A stretch of DNA of 62,632 nucleotides, from assembly GCA_964514105.1 (NCBI GenBank), contig CAZEPJ010000018.1, positions 1 to 62,632 on the forward strand. The letters are read 5' to 3'. The position numbers and the translations under genes are program-made. This document shows, in pieces, positions 41,983 through 50,952 of this stretch. Each line of letters opens with the position of its first letter. Position 1 is the stretch's first letter. This DNA is from CAZEPJ01 sp964514105. Its GTDB lineage: Bacteria; Desulfobacterota; Desulfocorpusculales; Desulfocorpusculum. The notes below the pieces were generated by a model that was given only the letters and a program-made list of their open reading frames with translations, was not told the origin of the DNA and searched no databases.

Positions 41983-42408
41983 TCAGCCGAGCGGCCGGGG
42001 CTGCTGGGCCTCGTGGGGATGGGAGGCCTCTGCATAGACCTTCAGCTTGCGAAACATCTGCCGCCCGCGACTGTTCTTGGGCAGCATACCCCGCACGGCC
42101 AGCCGGATCACCTCCTCGGGCCTCCGGGCGAGCATCTTTCCCAGAGAAGTCTCCCTGAGGCCGCCAGGGTACCCGCTGTGCCGGTAATGGATCTTCTGGA
42201 TGCGTTTCCGGTCCTGGACATAGACCCGGCGGGCGTTGACGACCACGACGAAATCGCCGGTGTCCAGATGGGGCTCGTAGCTCGGCTTATGTTTGCCCAT
42301 GAGGACTCGGGCGACCTGGGAGGCGACCCGCCCCAGCGGCTTGTTCTCCGCGTCCACCAAGTGCCATGCCCTCTGGATCTCCGACTCTCTCGTACGGTGC
42401 GTACCCAT
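41983..42408 (-). CDS. rplM: Ribosomal protein L13
   Basis: 141 residues from the ATG at 42408. RAWHLVDAENKPLGRVASQV, MGKHKPSYEPHLDTGDFVVV and VRGMLPKNSRGRQMFRKLKV are typical. The frame extends 10 codons upstream, but the predicted mRNA start near 42448 and family alignment favour 42408. It leads the L13-S9 operon. Confidence 0.97.
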   Translation of the reverse strand: MGTHRTRESEIQRAWHLVDAENKPLGRVASQVARVLMGKHKPSYEPHLDTGDFVVVVNARRVYVQDRKRIQKIHYRHSGYPGGLRETSLGKMLARRPEEVIRLAVRGMLPKNSRGRQMFRKLKVYAEASHPHEAQQPRPLG

Positions 42409-42454
42409 CGCGTCCGCTGCTCCCCCACTCAAATCCATACCCCTTGAATTTATT

Positions 42455-42484
42455 ATTATTGCCGCTTGCGGCCCGGGTTGTCAA
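42455..42484 (-). promoter_or_regulatory. rplM-rpsI promoter
   Basis: On the minus strand TTGACA (42484-42479), an 18-base spacer, then AATAAT (42460-42455) within a repeated ATT patch. Transcription would begin near 42448, leaving a 40-base leader. Confidence 0.75.
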
Positions 42485-42656
42485 GGCATTTTGACCTGTG
42501 GGGCGCAACCCTTCAGGCACGGGTGGCAGGCCCCTGTCCAGAGGCCCGCCACGGGTGGACCATGGGGTGGTCACCCAGGTGGGAAGCGAAGTCAGATCGC
42601 ACCAACCCCGCACGTTCGCCGCCCGGAGCTCAATGGCTGCTTGTGGGGAAGACCCT
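42485..42656 (-). other. Structured intergenic region between lptD and rplM
   Basis: No gene is visible. Read on the minus strand, several hairpins follow each other: GGGTGACCA with TGGTCCACCC (one bulge), and GGCGGGCC with GGCCTGCC around a 10-base loop, enclosed by G/C-rich flanks. There is no U-tract. It may be the lptD 3' end with a Rho-type or processing signal, or a small RNA. I could not match it to a known RNA family with confidence. Confidence 0.4.
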
Positions 42657-44879
42657 TTAGAACTTGGCCACGCGGTCCAACCCGAGCAGGTAAATCTGCA
42701 CCCGGAATGCGTGGTCCGTCTCTCGGCCGCCGTAGCCCGGCTCGATGGTGTGGGAAAAACGAACGGCCCAGCAGTCCGGATGCAACATGAGCCCATAGCC
42801 GTACCGGACCCACTGATCGCTCTCGTGGTCGTACCATACCTGCCCCAACAGGTCCAGGAACGGCAAGGTTCGGACGCCCACGTTGGCCTCCACCTGCTTC
42901 CTCAGGTTCTTGTTTCCAAGGGCGGGCCTCACCCAGCGATACCCCAAGGCCGCCTCATCCCCCCGCGCATCTCCTCCCCGGAGCGTGGCAGACAGGTTAT
43001 CCAGCTCCCGCTCATCCCAATCGTACGCCTGGGTGAACTTCAAGTTCAGGTATGGATGGGGCTCCAGCCAGGGGCCCTTTCGAATCTCCGAAGCCCTTCG
43101 CCCCTCCTGAGAGGACAGCAGACGCAGTTCCAGCTCGGCCTGCAGCGGCAGGAGGGCCGAACGTCCGTGGGAGCCATCCAACGCCTCCCTGAGGCTGTAC
43201 GGTTGGATCACCCGCAGCCACCCGTATTCGCGGAAAACCATGTTGCCTTGTGGATTGAGCAACTTCCCGGTCAGGAACTGTGTCAACGCCGCCGACACCA
43301 CGCGATCGTGCCGCACCCGCTCCATGAACTCGTCCAGGAACGCCCCGCTGGATGATTGTCCGAAGGCGTCGAAGCGCAACTCGGGTTGGACCGTGTGTTT
43401 CAAGCTCTGTAACCGGTCGCCCCCAAGGGGAAAGACGCGAGCCAGTTCCGTGCCCAGAACCGCTCCGTAGTGATACACCCCCAGATGCCCGTCGGATTGC
43501 CCCCCGGGCTCCCCCTGAGCCAGGAACATCCGCTCCTCCCACCGGCCGAACGGGACCAGCGAGACGTGGGGGCCGAGATGGAGGGGAACGGATGCTACGG
43601 GAGCCACGCTCAGGATCTGGGCCGTGCTCCCCTCCGGCCGCCAAATGCTCTCGAAGCCTGTGTCCCAGCCCAGGGCAACGGGCAGTCCCAGCACGGGCAC
43701 CTGCGTCTTGTGGAACATCAAGCCGGGGAGACGCTGGGGCGTGCGGTCGTTCTCGCTGTTCAGAGCGGTGAGGCTCCTGAAGTACCTGGCCTCTCCCGCC
43801 AGCAGGAAGGCGTCCCATCTCTTGGTGGCGTTCACGGGCGAGCCGAGATAGCGGACATACCGCTCGTCGTGGTCCCTGGAGAAGTCGTCCAGATAGTAAT
43901 TGTCGCTGACCAGGTCCACATCGCTTCGCGACACGATCCCCCAGGGGAGCCGGGCTTCGTGCTCCATGCGGATCCGCCACCGATCCCGGGTCTCCCTCGG
44001 CCCCCCGCGGTAGTTCACAGCCGAGTCAGGTTCCTCTTGGTCTCGAAGATATTCTCCCTCCACCGAGCCCCGGAGCCAGTCCCAGGGGGCGTACCGGAAC
44101 TCCAGGCCCTGCTGATAACCCCGCTTGGTGAAGTAGGTCTGGGTGAGGGTGGCATCGTAGCTCCGATGGATCGCCCAGAAGAAAGGCAGGGACACCCCAT
44201 ATCCCACCCGGGAGTCGGAGCGGTACTCCGGCAGCAGGAATCCGGTGCGGCGATCCGTGCGGGCGGGATAGCTCAGGTACGGAAGGTAGAACACGGGGAC
44301 GTTTCTCACCTGGAATGTCGCGCCGCTCGCCCGGGCCTCACCGCCCACCGTGAGATCGATCTCCTGCGCCGTGAAGCGCCAGTCCGGCGTCTCACCGCCG
44401 CAGGTGCTCAGCGTGGCGCCCCGCACCCGATAGCGATCCTCGCCTAGACGCTCGATCTCATCGCCGTACACGGTCAGGTTGTACGGTTCGAAGAAGAGGG
44501 TCCCCTTGACGACCCGCCCGGTCTGGTCGTCGAGTCTCAGTTGCAGGGATTCGCTCCACAGCTGGGATCCCTCTTGGAACACCTGAACGCGGCCGTCTGC
44601 CGTCGCCACTCGAGTGCCGTTGTCCAGCACCGCCCGGTCCGCTCGCAGTACCATGCCTGCCCGCACGATCTCCACGTTTCCCTCGGCAACGTATTGATCG
44701 GCCTGGCGATCGTAGGTGATGGAATCGGCTTGAATATGGACGGGCGTCTCGGCATCGGCGGCGGGGCCTGACAGGGGGCCCTTCTTGGACACGATCTCCT
44801 TTCCGTCGCACGGCGCTCCCATGGAGACACCGAGCACGAGTCCCAAGACGGCCAAGATCCCCCTCTTCCCGAATCCCAT
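42657..44879 (-). CDS. lptD: LPS-assembly outer-membrane protein LptD
   Basis: 740 residues. A signal peptide (MGFGKRGILAVLGLVLGVSM) is followed by an OstA/LptA-like jelly-roll domain (about 50-200; IQADSITYDRQADQYVAEGN and the FEPYNLTVYGDEI region), then the large beta-barrel to the C-terminus. LptD with LptE inserts lipopolysaccharide into the outer leaflet. Paired cysteines linking the domains in E. coli are not obviously conserved; few Cys are present. The start at 44879 excludes a non-signal upstream extension. It is 37 bases after folC in an accD-folC-lptD transcript. Confidence 0.93.
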   Translation of the reverse strand: MGFGKRGILAVLGLVLGVSMGAPCDGKEIVSKKGPLSGPAADAETPVHIQADSITYDRQADQYVAEGNVEIVRAGMVLRADRAVLDNGTRVATADGRVQVFQEGSQLWSESLQLRLDDQTGRVVKGTLFFEPYNLTVYGDEIERLGEDRYRVRGATLSTCGGETPDWRFTAQEIDLTVGGEARASGATFQVRNVPVFYLPYLSYPARTDRRTGFLLPEYRSDSRVGYGVSLPFFWAIHRSYDATLTQTYFTKRGYQQGLEFRYAPWDWLRGSVEGEYLRDQEEPDSAVNYRGGPRETRDRWRIRMEHEARLPWGIVSRSDVDLVSDNYYLDDFSRDHDERYVRYLGSPVNATKRWDAFLLAGEARYFRSLTALNSENDRTPQRLPGLMFHKTQVPVLGLPVALGWDTGFESIWRPEGSTAQILSVAPVASVPLHLGPHVSLVPFGRWEERMFLAQGEPGGQSDGHLGVYHYGAVLGTELARVFPLGGDRLQSLKHTVQPELRFDAFGQSSSGAFLDEFMERVRHDRVVSAALTQFLTGKLLNPQGNMVFREYGWLRVIQPYSLREALDGSHGRSALLPLQAELELRLLSSQEGRRASEIRKGPWLEPHPYLNLKFTQAYDWDERELDNLSATLRGGDARGDEAALGYRWVRPALGNKNLRKQVEANVGVRTLPFLDLLGQVWYDHESDQWVRYGYGLMLHPDCWAVRFSHTIEPGYGGRETDHAFRVQIYLLGLDRVAKF

Positions 44880-44916
44880 GGAAGCCCTCTCACGGGTGAG
44901 AAGCCTGAGCCATACT

Positions 44917-46242
44917 CTATGCCAAGCCGCGACCGGCTTGCAAGTCGTTTTTTTCCAGGTGGGCGAGGATTTCCCCCACAGCAAACAGAGAACCGGTCAC
45001 GCAGACCAGGTCCTCCTTTGCGGACCTCTTCAGCAGATCCTGGAACCCCTGGACCACGGACTCCACCACCGTGGCGTGGCTCCCCAGGCCCGAGGCCACC
45101 TCCCGAAGCACCCAAGGGTCCTGAGATCGATCCATCCTGGGGCGGCTGAATACGAATTCGTGCGCCAGCGGAGACAGCGATCGGATCATCCTCACGTGAT
45201 CCTTGTCGTTCATGATCCCCATGAGGACCCTCAGCTTTTCAAAGCCATAATCATGCCGGAGCGAGGCGCACAACGTCCTGATGGCCTCGGGGTTGTGGGC
45301 CCCGTCCAGCAAGACCTGGGGCGGGCCGGGGAGCCACTGTTGGCGCCCGCGCCACCGGACCTCAGACACCCCCTGCCGCATGGCGCCCTGCAAGATCCCA
45401 TATCCCTGCTCCTGGAGAAGCTCGGCCGCGGCCAGGGCCACGGCGGCGTTCCGCAGCTGGTGCCTGCCCCGGAGCCCTGTGGCGAGCCCATGGAGCGTGA
45501 GGCGCAACCCCTGGTATGTGAATGCCCCGGGTTCCCCCCGGACCTGGAACTCCCTTCCCAGCCGGTAGATCGGGGCGCCACGCTCGCGCGCCTCGCCCTC
45601 CACCGTCTCCCGGGCCCGGGGATGCCCCACCCCGGAGACCACCGGCACTCCGGGTTTGATGATCCCAGCCTTTTCCCGGGCGATGGCCGCCAGTGTTGTG
45701 CCCAGATAGTCCTGATGTTCCAAGGAGATCGTTGTGATGACAGACACCCGAGGGCGGCACACGTTGGTGGCATCCAGACGGCCGCCCATCCCAGTCTCCA
45801 GGATGGCCACATCCACTTCCTGCTGCGCAAAATAGGCCATGGCCATGGCCGTTGTGAACTCAAAGAAGGTGATGGGCAGCACGCCATCGGGATGTCCCGG
45901 GGAAGTCAGTTCCGGAACGGCCTGCAAGATGGCCTGGGTCCATCGGGCCATATCCACCTCGGAGATCTCGCTTCTCTGGACGCGGATGCGCTCTGTGAAC
46001 CGCACGAAATGCGGGCTCGTATACAGCCCGACCCGGAATCCGGCATGCATGAGAATGGACTCCAGATGAGCGGCCGTGGAGCCCTTGCCGTTGGACCCCG
46101 CGATGTGCACGCTGGGGATCCTCTCCTGGGGATTCCCCAGGCAGGCTAGCACCCGCGTTATGTTCTCGAGCCCGAACTTGATCCCCACCCGCTGCAGTCC
46201 GTACAAGAAATCGGTGGCTGTCTCATACGACCACGCATTCAT
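44917..46242 (-). CDS. folC: Folylpolyglutamate synthase/dihydrofolate synthase (FolC)
   Basis: 441-residue Mur-ligase-fold enzyme that adds glutamate to dihydropteroate or folates using ATP. The P-loop is HIAGSNGKGSTAAHLESIL, and GLYTSPHFVRFTERIRV, LETGMGGRLDATNV and ITTISLEHQDYLGTTLAAIA are hallmark blocks. The C-terminal domain holds VLLDGAHNPEAIRTL. It begins 4 bases after accD, so the two are tightly coupled. Confidence 0.95.
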   Translation of the reverse strand: MNAWSYETATDFLYGLQRVGIKFGLENITRVLACLGNPQERIPSVHIAGSNGKGSTAAHLESILMHAGFRVGLYTSPHFVRFTERIRVQRSEISEVDMARWTQAILQAVPELTSPGHPDGVLPITFFEFTTAMAMAYFAQQEVDVAILETGMGGRLDATNVCRPRVSVITTISLEHQDYLGTTLAAIAREKAGIIKPGVPVVSGVGHPRARETVEGEARERGAPIYRLGREFQVRGEPGAFTYQGLRLTLHGLATGLRGRHQLRNAAVALAAAELLQEQGYGILQGAMRQGVSEVRWRGRQQWLPGPPQVLLDGAHNPEAIRTLCASLRHDYGFEKLRVLMGIMNDKDHVRMIRSLSPLAHEFVFSRPRMDRSQDPWVLREVASGLGSHATVVESVVQGFQDLLKRSAKEDLVCVTGSLFAVGEILAHLEKNDLQAGRGLA

Positions 46243-46246
46243 GTTC

Positions 46247-47086
46247 TCAACCCGTCCCGGAGACGGGGTCCGTCAGCAGTCCGATGAGTCGACCCAACGT
46301 CTCCTTCAACCGCTGTCGAGGCACCACCCCGTCGATGAGCCCATGCTCCAAGAGGTATTCCGCCCGCTGGAATCCCGTGGGCAACTTCTCACCGATGGTC
46401 TTCTCCCTGACCCGCTGGCCCGCGAACCCGATCAGCGCCCGTGGCTCGGCCAGCACGACGTCTCCCTGCATGGCGAAACTGGCCGCGACCCCTCCGGTGG
46501 TGGGATCTGTCAGCACGGAGATGTAGGGGACGCCAGCCTCCTTGAGTCGAGCCAGGGCCACGCTCACCTTGGCCATCTGCATCAAGGAGAGGAGACCCTC
46601 CTGCATCCTCGCCCCGCCCGAAGCGGTAAAGACGATCAGAGGGGCGCGGGCCGCGCAGGCTTCTTCGGCCAGACGGCAGATCCTCTCGCCCACGGCCCAT
46701 CCCATGCTCCCGCCCATGAACTCGAAATCCTGAATCCCCAGGAGGATTGGCCGGCCTTGCAAGGAAGCCCGGCCGCAGATCATGGCTTCCCCGTGGCCGC
46801 TCCGCTCTCGAGCCTGGCGAAGGCGATCCACATAGCGACGTTCGTCCGAGAACTCCAGAGGATCTCCAGACATCACGTCCGCAAAGAGCTCTTCAAAACT
46901 GCCTTCGTCTGCCAAGAGCTGCAGTCGCTGCTCCACGGTGATGCGATGGTGGTAGTCGCACTTGGGACAGCCCCACAGGTGACGCTCGACCTCCCTGCGG
47001 TAGCTGATCTCGTTGCAGAAGGGACATTCGATCCAGAGCCGCTCTTCACTTCCTCCCCGGCCCCGGTCGCGATGGAAGAGTGACAC
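46247..47086 (-). CDS. accD: Acetyl-CoA carboxylase carboxyltransferase beta subunit
   Basis: 279 residues. The zinc ribbon has CPFCNEISY and GCPKCDYH near the N-terminus. The carboxyltransferase core includes VFTASGGARMQEGLLSLMQM, SVLTDPTTGGVAASFAMQGD and EPRALIGFAGQRVREKTIG. With AccA it transfers CO2 from biotin to acetyl-CoA for malonyl-CoA. It is the first gene of accD-folC-lptD, 125 bases after rplQ. Confidence 0.97.
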   Translation of the reverse strand: MSLFHRDRGRGGSEERLWIECPFCNEISYRREVERHLWGCPKCDYHHRITVEQRLQLLADEGSFEELFADVMSGDPLEFSDERRYVDRLRQARERSGHGEAMICGRASLQGRPILLGIQDFEFMGGSMGWAVGERICRLAEEACAARAPLIVFTASGGARMQEGLLSLMQMAKVSVALARLKEAGVPYISVLTDPTTGGVAASFAMQGDVVLAEPRALIGFAGQRVREKTIGEKLPTGFQRAEYLLEHGLIDGVVPRQRLKETLGRLIGLLTDPVSGTG

Positions 47087-47211
47087 CAGACCCCCTCAGA
47101 GGGTGAGAACCGTTGGGCTCCGTTCTCGCCGTCCGACCGCGCAGGCTCGCCCTCGCTGATGCTGAAGAAGGAAGGCGCCGGGGCACAAGGCCAACCGGCG
47201 AAAGACGTCTC
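47087..47211 (-). other. Gap between rplQ and accD with hairpins
   Basis: On the minus strand CGCCGG pairs with CCGGCG around 13 bases and is followed by CCTTCCTTCTTC, a weak candidate for the end of the ribosomal superoperon. A second repeat, GAGAAC with GTTCTC, lies nearer accD. No convincing promoter hexamers are visible, so accD may be read partly from upstream. Confidence 0.35.
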
Positions 47212-47691
47212 TCAATGGGACCCGGTACCGGCTCCTGTCTTGGCCGTCTCCTTGCCCCGGCCGGATGCCCGAGGGGTCGCCCTGCGTTTAGGGGTTGAGC
47301 CCTTGCCCTTCTTTCTCCCACGGCCCGCCGCCTTGGCGGGGGTCACGAGTTCCACCAGAGACAAAGGAGCCCCGTCTCCTCGGCGCGGACCCAACTTGAC
47401 GATCCGCACATATCCGCCCGGGATCTCGCGATAGCGATCCGCCAACTCGCTGAACAGCTTGCGGGTGGCTTGGGGGTCCCTCACCACCGAGGCCGCCCGT
47501 CTCCTTGCATGCAGATCGCCGCGTTTCCCCAGGGTGATGATCCGCTCCGCCACTCGGCGGAGTTCCTTGGCCCGCGTGTCCGTGGTGCGAATCCGCTCGT
47601 GAACGAACAAAGAGGTCGCCATATTGCGCAGCATGGCCAACCGATGACTGGTCGTCACGCCCAGTTTTCTGCCCGAAGTCCTGTGCCTCAT
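47212..47691 (-). CDS. rplQ: Ribosomal protein L17 with a basic C-terminal extension
   Basis: 159 residues from MRHRTSGRKLGVTTSHRLAM, about 40 more than most L17. The core ends near YVRIVKLGPRRGDGAPLSLV, and the extra tail is rich in Lys, Arg, Gly and Ala (KAAGRGRKKGKGSTPKRRAT). Such tails usually lie on rRNA. It is the last gene of the alpha-operon segment. Confidence 0.95.
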   Translation of the reverse strand: MRHRTSGRKLGVTTSHRLAMLRNMATSLFVHERIRTTDTRAKELRRVAERIITLGKRGDLHARRRAASVVRDPQATRKLFSELADRYREIPGGYVRIVKLGPRRGDGAPLSLVELVTPAKAAGRGRKKGKGSTPKRRATPRASGRGKETAKTGAGTGSH

Positions 47692-47740
47692 CGTGCCTTG
47701 CTCCTCGCTAGTCCGCGATGACCCAGGGAAGGCCGGGAAC

Positions 47741-48766
47741 TCACGCCTCGGCCTGCGCGCTGGCAGCGGCCTCTCTCTCCCTTTTTTCCCGGAAGTACCT
47801 CTCGGGGTCAAAATTGTCGATCTTCATGCCCAGGGACAGCCCCATCTCTCCCAGGATCTCCTTGATCTCGTTGAGGGATTTCCTCCCGAAGTTCTTGGTC
47901 TTGAGCATCTCCGGCTCGCTCTTTTGCACCAGTTCTCCGATGAGGCGGATGTTGGCGTTCTTCAAGCAATTGGCCGATCGAACGGAGAGCTCCAGTTCAT
48001 CCACGGTCCGGTAGAGGTTCTCGTTGATCTCGTCCGAAAGAAGTGCAGGGCGCGACTCCGAATCATCCAGCCCTTTTCCCGCCTCCGATTGTATGAAGAC
48101 CGTCAGTTGATCCCGCAGGATCTGGGCGGCCATGGAGACCGCCTCCTCCGGCCGGATGGAGCCGTCGGTGTGAACCTCCATGGTCAGTCTGTCGTAGTCC
48201 GTGATCTGCCCGATCCGGGCATTGGTCACGGTGTATGAAACCTTGCGGATGGGCGAGAAGATGGCGTCCAGGGCAATGGTGCCCAGCGGTTCGTCCTCCT
48301 CCTTGTTACGCTCGGCCGGTACGTATCCCCGCCCCTTCTTGACGCGCATGGCGATCTTCAGGCGTCCGTCCTTCTGCAGGGTGGCTATGTGCCAGTCGGG
48401 ATTGAGGATCTCCACTTGCCCTTCGGCGAGGATATCTCGGGCCGTGATCTTGCCCTCGCCCGCCTTCTCGATGCGCATCGTCCGGGGCTGATCCCCATGA
48501 ACCCGAAGCCTCACTCCCTTGAGGTTCAAGATGATGTCGCTGATATCCTCCAGGACTCCGGGAAGCGCGGCAAACTCATGCGGCACCCCATCCAGGCGAG
48601 CCGAGACGATGGCCGCCCCTTGGATGGAGGACAGCAGGATTCGCCGCAGAGAATTTCCGATGGTCGTCCCATACCCGCGCTCCAGGGGTTCACAGTAGAA
48701 CTTCCCGTAAGATGGCGTCAGGGTCTCCGAGTCGAACTCAATGCGTTTGGGTTTGATCAGATTCAT
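47741..48766 (-). CDS. rpoA: RNA polymerase alpha subunit
   Basis: 341 residues from MNLIKPKRIEFDSETL, with GGGGGA upstream; a longer frame lacks similarity. The N-terminal assembly domain has EPLERGYGTTIGNSLRRILL. The C-terminal domain, which binds UP elements and activators, has LELSVRSANCLKNANIRLIG and FGRKSLNEIKEIL. It lies between rpsD and rplQ in the standard order. Confidence 0.98.
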   Translation of the reverse strand: MNLIKPKRIEFDSETLTPSYGKFYCEPLERGYGTTIGNSLRRILLSSIQGAAIVSARLDGVPHEFAALPGVLEDISDIILNLKGVRLRVHGDQPRTMRIEKAGEGKITARDILAEGQVEILNPDWHIATLQKDGRLKIAMRVKKGRGYVPAERNKEEDEPLGTIALDAIFSPIRKVSYTVTNARIGQITDYDRLTMEVHTDGSIRPEEAVSMAAQILRDQLTVFIQSEAGKGLDDSESRPALLSDEINENLYRTVDELELSVRSANCLKNANIRLIGELVQKSEPEMLKTKNFGRKSLNEIKEILGEMGLSLGMKIDNFDPERYFREKREREAAASAQAEA

Positions 48767-48924
48767 CCATTCCCCCTGCTTGCGTGCACCCTGCTCCATC
48801 GGCAGGTCCTCGCCCACCCGCCCATTCACAAGGGATCTTGCCGATCCCCACTGCGCGACCGATCCATGGGGAAGGGCGGGCCGAACGCTTCCAACGGATT
48901 CCTGGCCGGACGCCTTCCCCAAGG

Positions 48925-49551
48925 CTACTTGGAGTACAGCTCCACGATGAGCTGCTCGCGAACCGGCATGGTCAGCTCCTCCCGGCTCGGGAGGGCGAGA
49001 AGTCTCCCTCGGAACTGATCCTTGTCGAGCTCAAGCCAACTCGGCACCCCGCGTCGGACGACAGCGTCCAGTGAATCCTGGATGGCCTGAACTTTTCTGC
49101 TCTTGGCCTTCAGTTCGACGACGTCGCCGGGCTTGGCCACAAAGGAGGGGATGCTCACCCGCCTGCCGTTCACCGTGAAGTGACTATGCCGCACCAACTG
49201 ACGCGCTTCGTTGCGAGAGGCCGCAAAGCCCAGCCGGTACACCAAGTTGTCAAGCCGTCGCTCCAGCAGCAGCAGGAGATTGATGCCAGTGATACCCTTT
49301 TGCCGTTCGGCCCTTTCGAAGGTGAGTCGGAACTGCTTCTCTAGGACGCCGTAAATGCGTTTGACCTTTTGCTTCTCACGAAGCTGTTCTCCGTAGTTGG
49401 AGAACTTGGGCCGCCTCTGCCCGTGCTGCCCCGGCGGATAGGCCCGGCGCTCCACGGCGCACTTGTCGGAATAGCAGCGGTCTCCCTTGAGGTAGAGCTT
49501 GGTCGCCTCCCGCCGGCAGAGCCGACACACGGAACCTCGATACCTTGCCAC
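48925..49551 (-). CDS. rpsD: Ribosomal protein S4 (zinc-binding form)
   Basis: 208 residues. The N-terminal Cys pattern (VCRLCRREATKLYLKGDRCY, then DKC) marks the zinc-carrying C+ version. The S4 RNA-binding domain has RLDNLVYRLGFAASRNEARQ. S4 is the usual translational repressor of the alpha operon. Confidence 0.97.
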   Translation of the reverse strand: MARYRGSVCRLCRREATKLYLKGDRCYSDKCAVERRAYPPGQHGQRRPKFSNYGEQLREKQKVKRIYGVLEKQFRLTFERAERQKGITGINLLLLLERRLDNLVYRLGFAASRNEARQLVRHSHFTVNGRRVSIPSFVAKPGDVVELKAKSRKVQAIQDSLDAVVRRGVPSWLELDKDQFRGRLLALPSREELTMPVREQLIVELYSK

Positions 49552-49562
49552 CGGTACCTCCC

Positions 49563-49952
49563 TCAGACCCTTCTTCGCTTAGGGGGCCTGCAACCGTTAT
49601 GTGGGATGGGCGTGATGTCCCGAATCAGACTGATGGTGAATCCGGAGGATTGAAGCGCCCGCAAAGCGGCCTCCCGACCGGATCCCGGGCCCTTCACGTA
49701 CACCATGACCGTGCGCATGCCGTTGTCCATGGCCTTCTTGGCCGCGTCCTGCGCCGCCATCTGCGCGGCAAACGGCGTGCTCTTTCTGGAGCCCTTGAAA
49801 CCCTGTGTCCCCGAACTCGACCACGCGATCACGTTACCCTGGGGGTCCGTGATGGTCACAATGGTGTTGTTGAAAGTGGACTGGATGTACGCGATCCCCG
49901 TGTCGACGTTCTTCCTTTCCCTCTTGCCCGCCCTCTTCCTGGGCTTGGCCAT
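49563..49952 (-). CDS. rpsK: Ribosomal protein S11
   Basis: 129 residues from MAKPRKRAGKRERKNVDTGI. Core blocks are YIQSTFNNTIVTITDPQGNV and GPGSGREAALRALQSSGF, and the end GCRPPKRRRV is universal. It is 11 bases upstream of rpsD. Confidence 0.97.
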   Translation of the reverse strand: MAKPRKRAGKRERKNVDTGIAYIQSTFNNTIVTITDPQGNVIAWSSSGTQGFKGSRKSTPFAAQMAAQDAAKKAMDNGMRTVMVYVKGPGSGREAALRALQSSGFTISLIRDITPIPHNGCRPPKRRRV

Positions 49953-50037
49953 CGCAACCTCCCTCATCCTCCGGAAGCCGAGGCGAGCAAGCGCCCCCTG
50001 CGGCCCCTCATGGCCTCAGCCGTGGCCTCGGCTCGAT

Positions 50038-50403
50038 CTATTTCCCCTTCTTGATGATCCTGCGGGGGCCCTTCCGCGTGCGCGCGTTTGTGTGGGTGCG
50101 CTGACCGCGCGCCGGGAGTCCCTTGCGATGCCGCAGTCCGCGATAGCAGCCCATGTCCATCAACCGCTTGATATCCATGGACACCTCGCGGCGCACATCT
50201 CCCTCCACCCGGACCTCATGCTCCACGATCTCCCGAATCCGCGAGATCTCCCCTTCGGTGAGGTCATCGGACTTGGTGTTGCCGTCCACTTGAGCCTTGG
50301 TCAGTATCTTGTAGGAAGTGGACCGCCCGATACCGTAGATGTACGTCAACGCGATCTCAACCCGCTTCCCCTTGGGCAGATCGATGCCAGCAATGCGTGC
50401 CAA
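50038..50403 (-). CDS. rpsM: Ribosomal protein S13
   Basis: 121 residues. MARIAGIDLPKGKRVEIALT, YGIGRSTSYKILTKAQVDGN and GLPARGQRTHTNARTRKGP are canonical. The 117-base gap before it contains two short hairpins (GGCGACAGTCGCC; GGGCG with CGCCC), a possible S4-responsive leader by analogy with other alpha operons. Confidence 0.97.
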   Translation of the reverse strand: MARIAGIDLPKGKRVEIALTYIYGIGRSTSYKILTKAQVDGNTKSDDLTEGEISRIREIVEHEVRVEGDVRREVSMDIKRLMDMGCYRGLRHRKGLPARGQRTHTNARTRKGPRRIIKKGK

Positions 50404-50520
50404 CTCACCCCTCCGTTAGTCGATGAAAGGACCGTTTCCCCGTCCTCGGGCGCGCCATTCGCCCGTGCCGATGGCTCATCTGGCGACTGTCGCCGGGATG
50501 GGCCGACAAGCGCCAGAGGG

Positions 50521-50634
<114 letters not shown>

Positions 50635-50657
50635 CCTCTCCCGTCCCTTCCAGCCCG

Positions 50658-50876
50658 TCACTTGGCCCGGTATGTGATCCGGCCCCGGGTCAGATCGTAC
50701 GGTGAAAGCTCCACCGTGACCCGATCGCCCGGGAGGATCTTGATGAAATGCATCCGCATCTTCCCCGAGATGTGCGCAAGCACTCGATGGCCGTTTTCCA
50801 GCTCCACGCGGAACATGGCATTGGGCAGCGGCTCGATGACCGTGCCTTCCACCTCAATGGGCTCTTCCTTCGCCAT
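50658..50876 (-). CDS. infA: Translation initiation factor IF-1
   Basis: 72-residue S1-like OB-fold. AKEEPIEVEGTVIEPLPNAM, VLAHISGKMRMHFIKILPGD and YDLTRGRITYRAK are the family sequence. It follows adk directly; the methionine aminopeptidase gene map, often between adk and infA, is absent. Confidence 0.97.
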   Translation of the reverse strand: MAKEEPIEVEGTVIEPLPNAMFRVELENGHRVLAHISGKMRMHFIKILPGDRVTVELSPYDLTRGRITYRAK

Positions 50877-50952
50877 GTAATCTCCGTATCAGTCGGTAGT
50901 CATCCGCGTTCCGGTCCGTCGCTCCTGCGCATCCCGTTGCACGGACGCTTAC

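Noticed and set aside
42500..42640. 6S RNA or signal-recognition-particle RNA between lptD and rplM
   Set aside because: A short GGTTGGTG-like stretch recalls 6S RNA, but the long irregular duplex with a central bubble could not be drawn. The SRP apical tetraloop motif is absent.
47741..48922. 393-codon version of rpoA
   Set aside because: The first 52 codons show no similarity to alpha subunits; MNLIKPKRIEF with GGGGGA upstream is the standard start.
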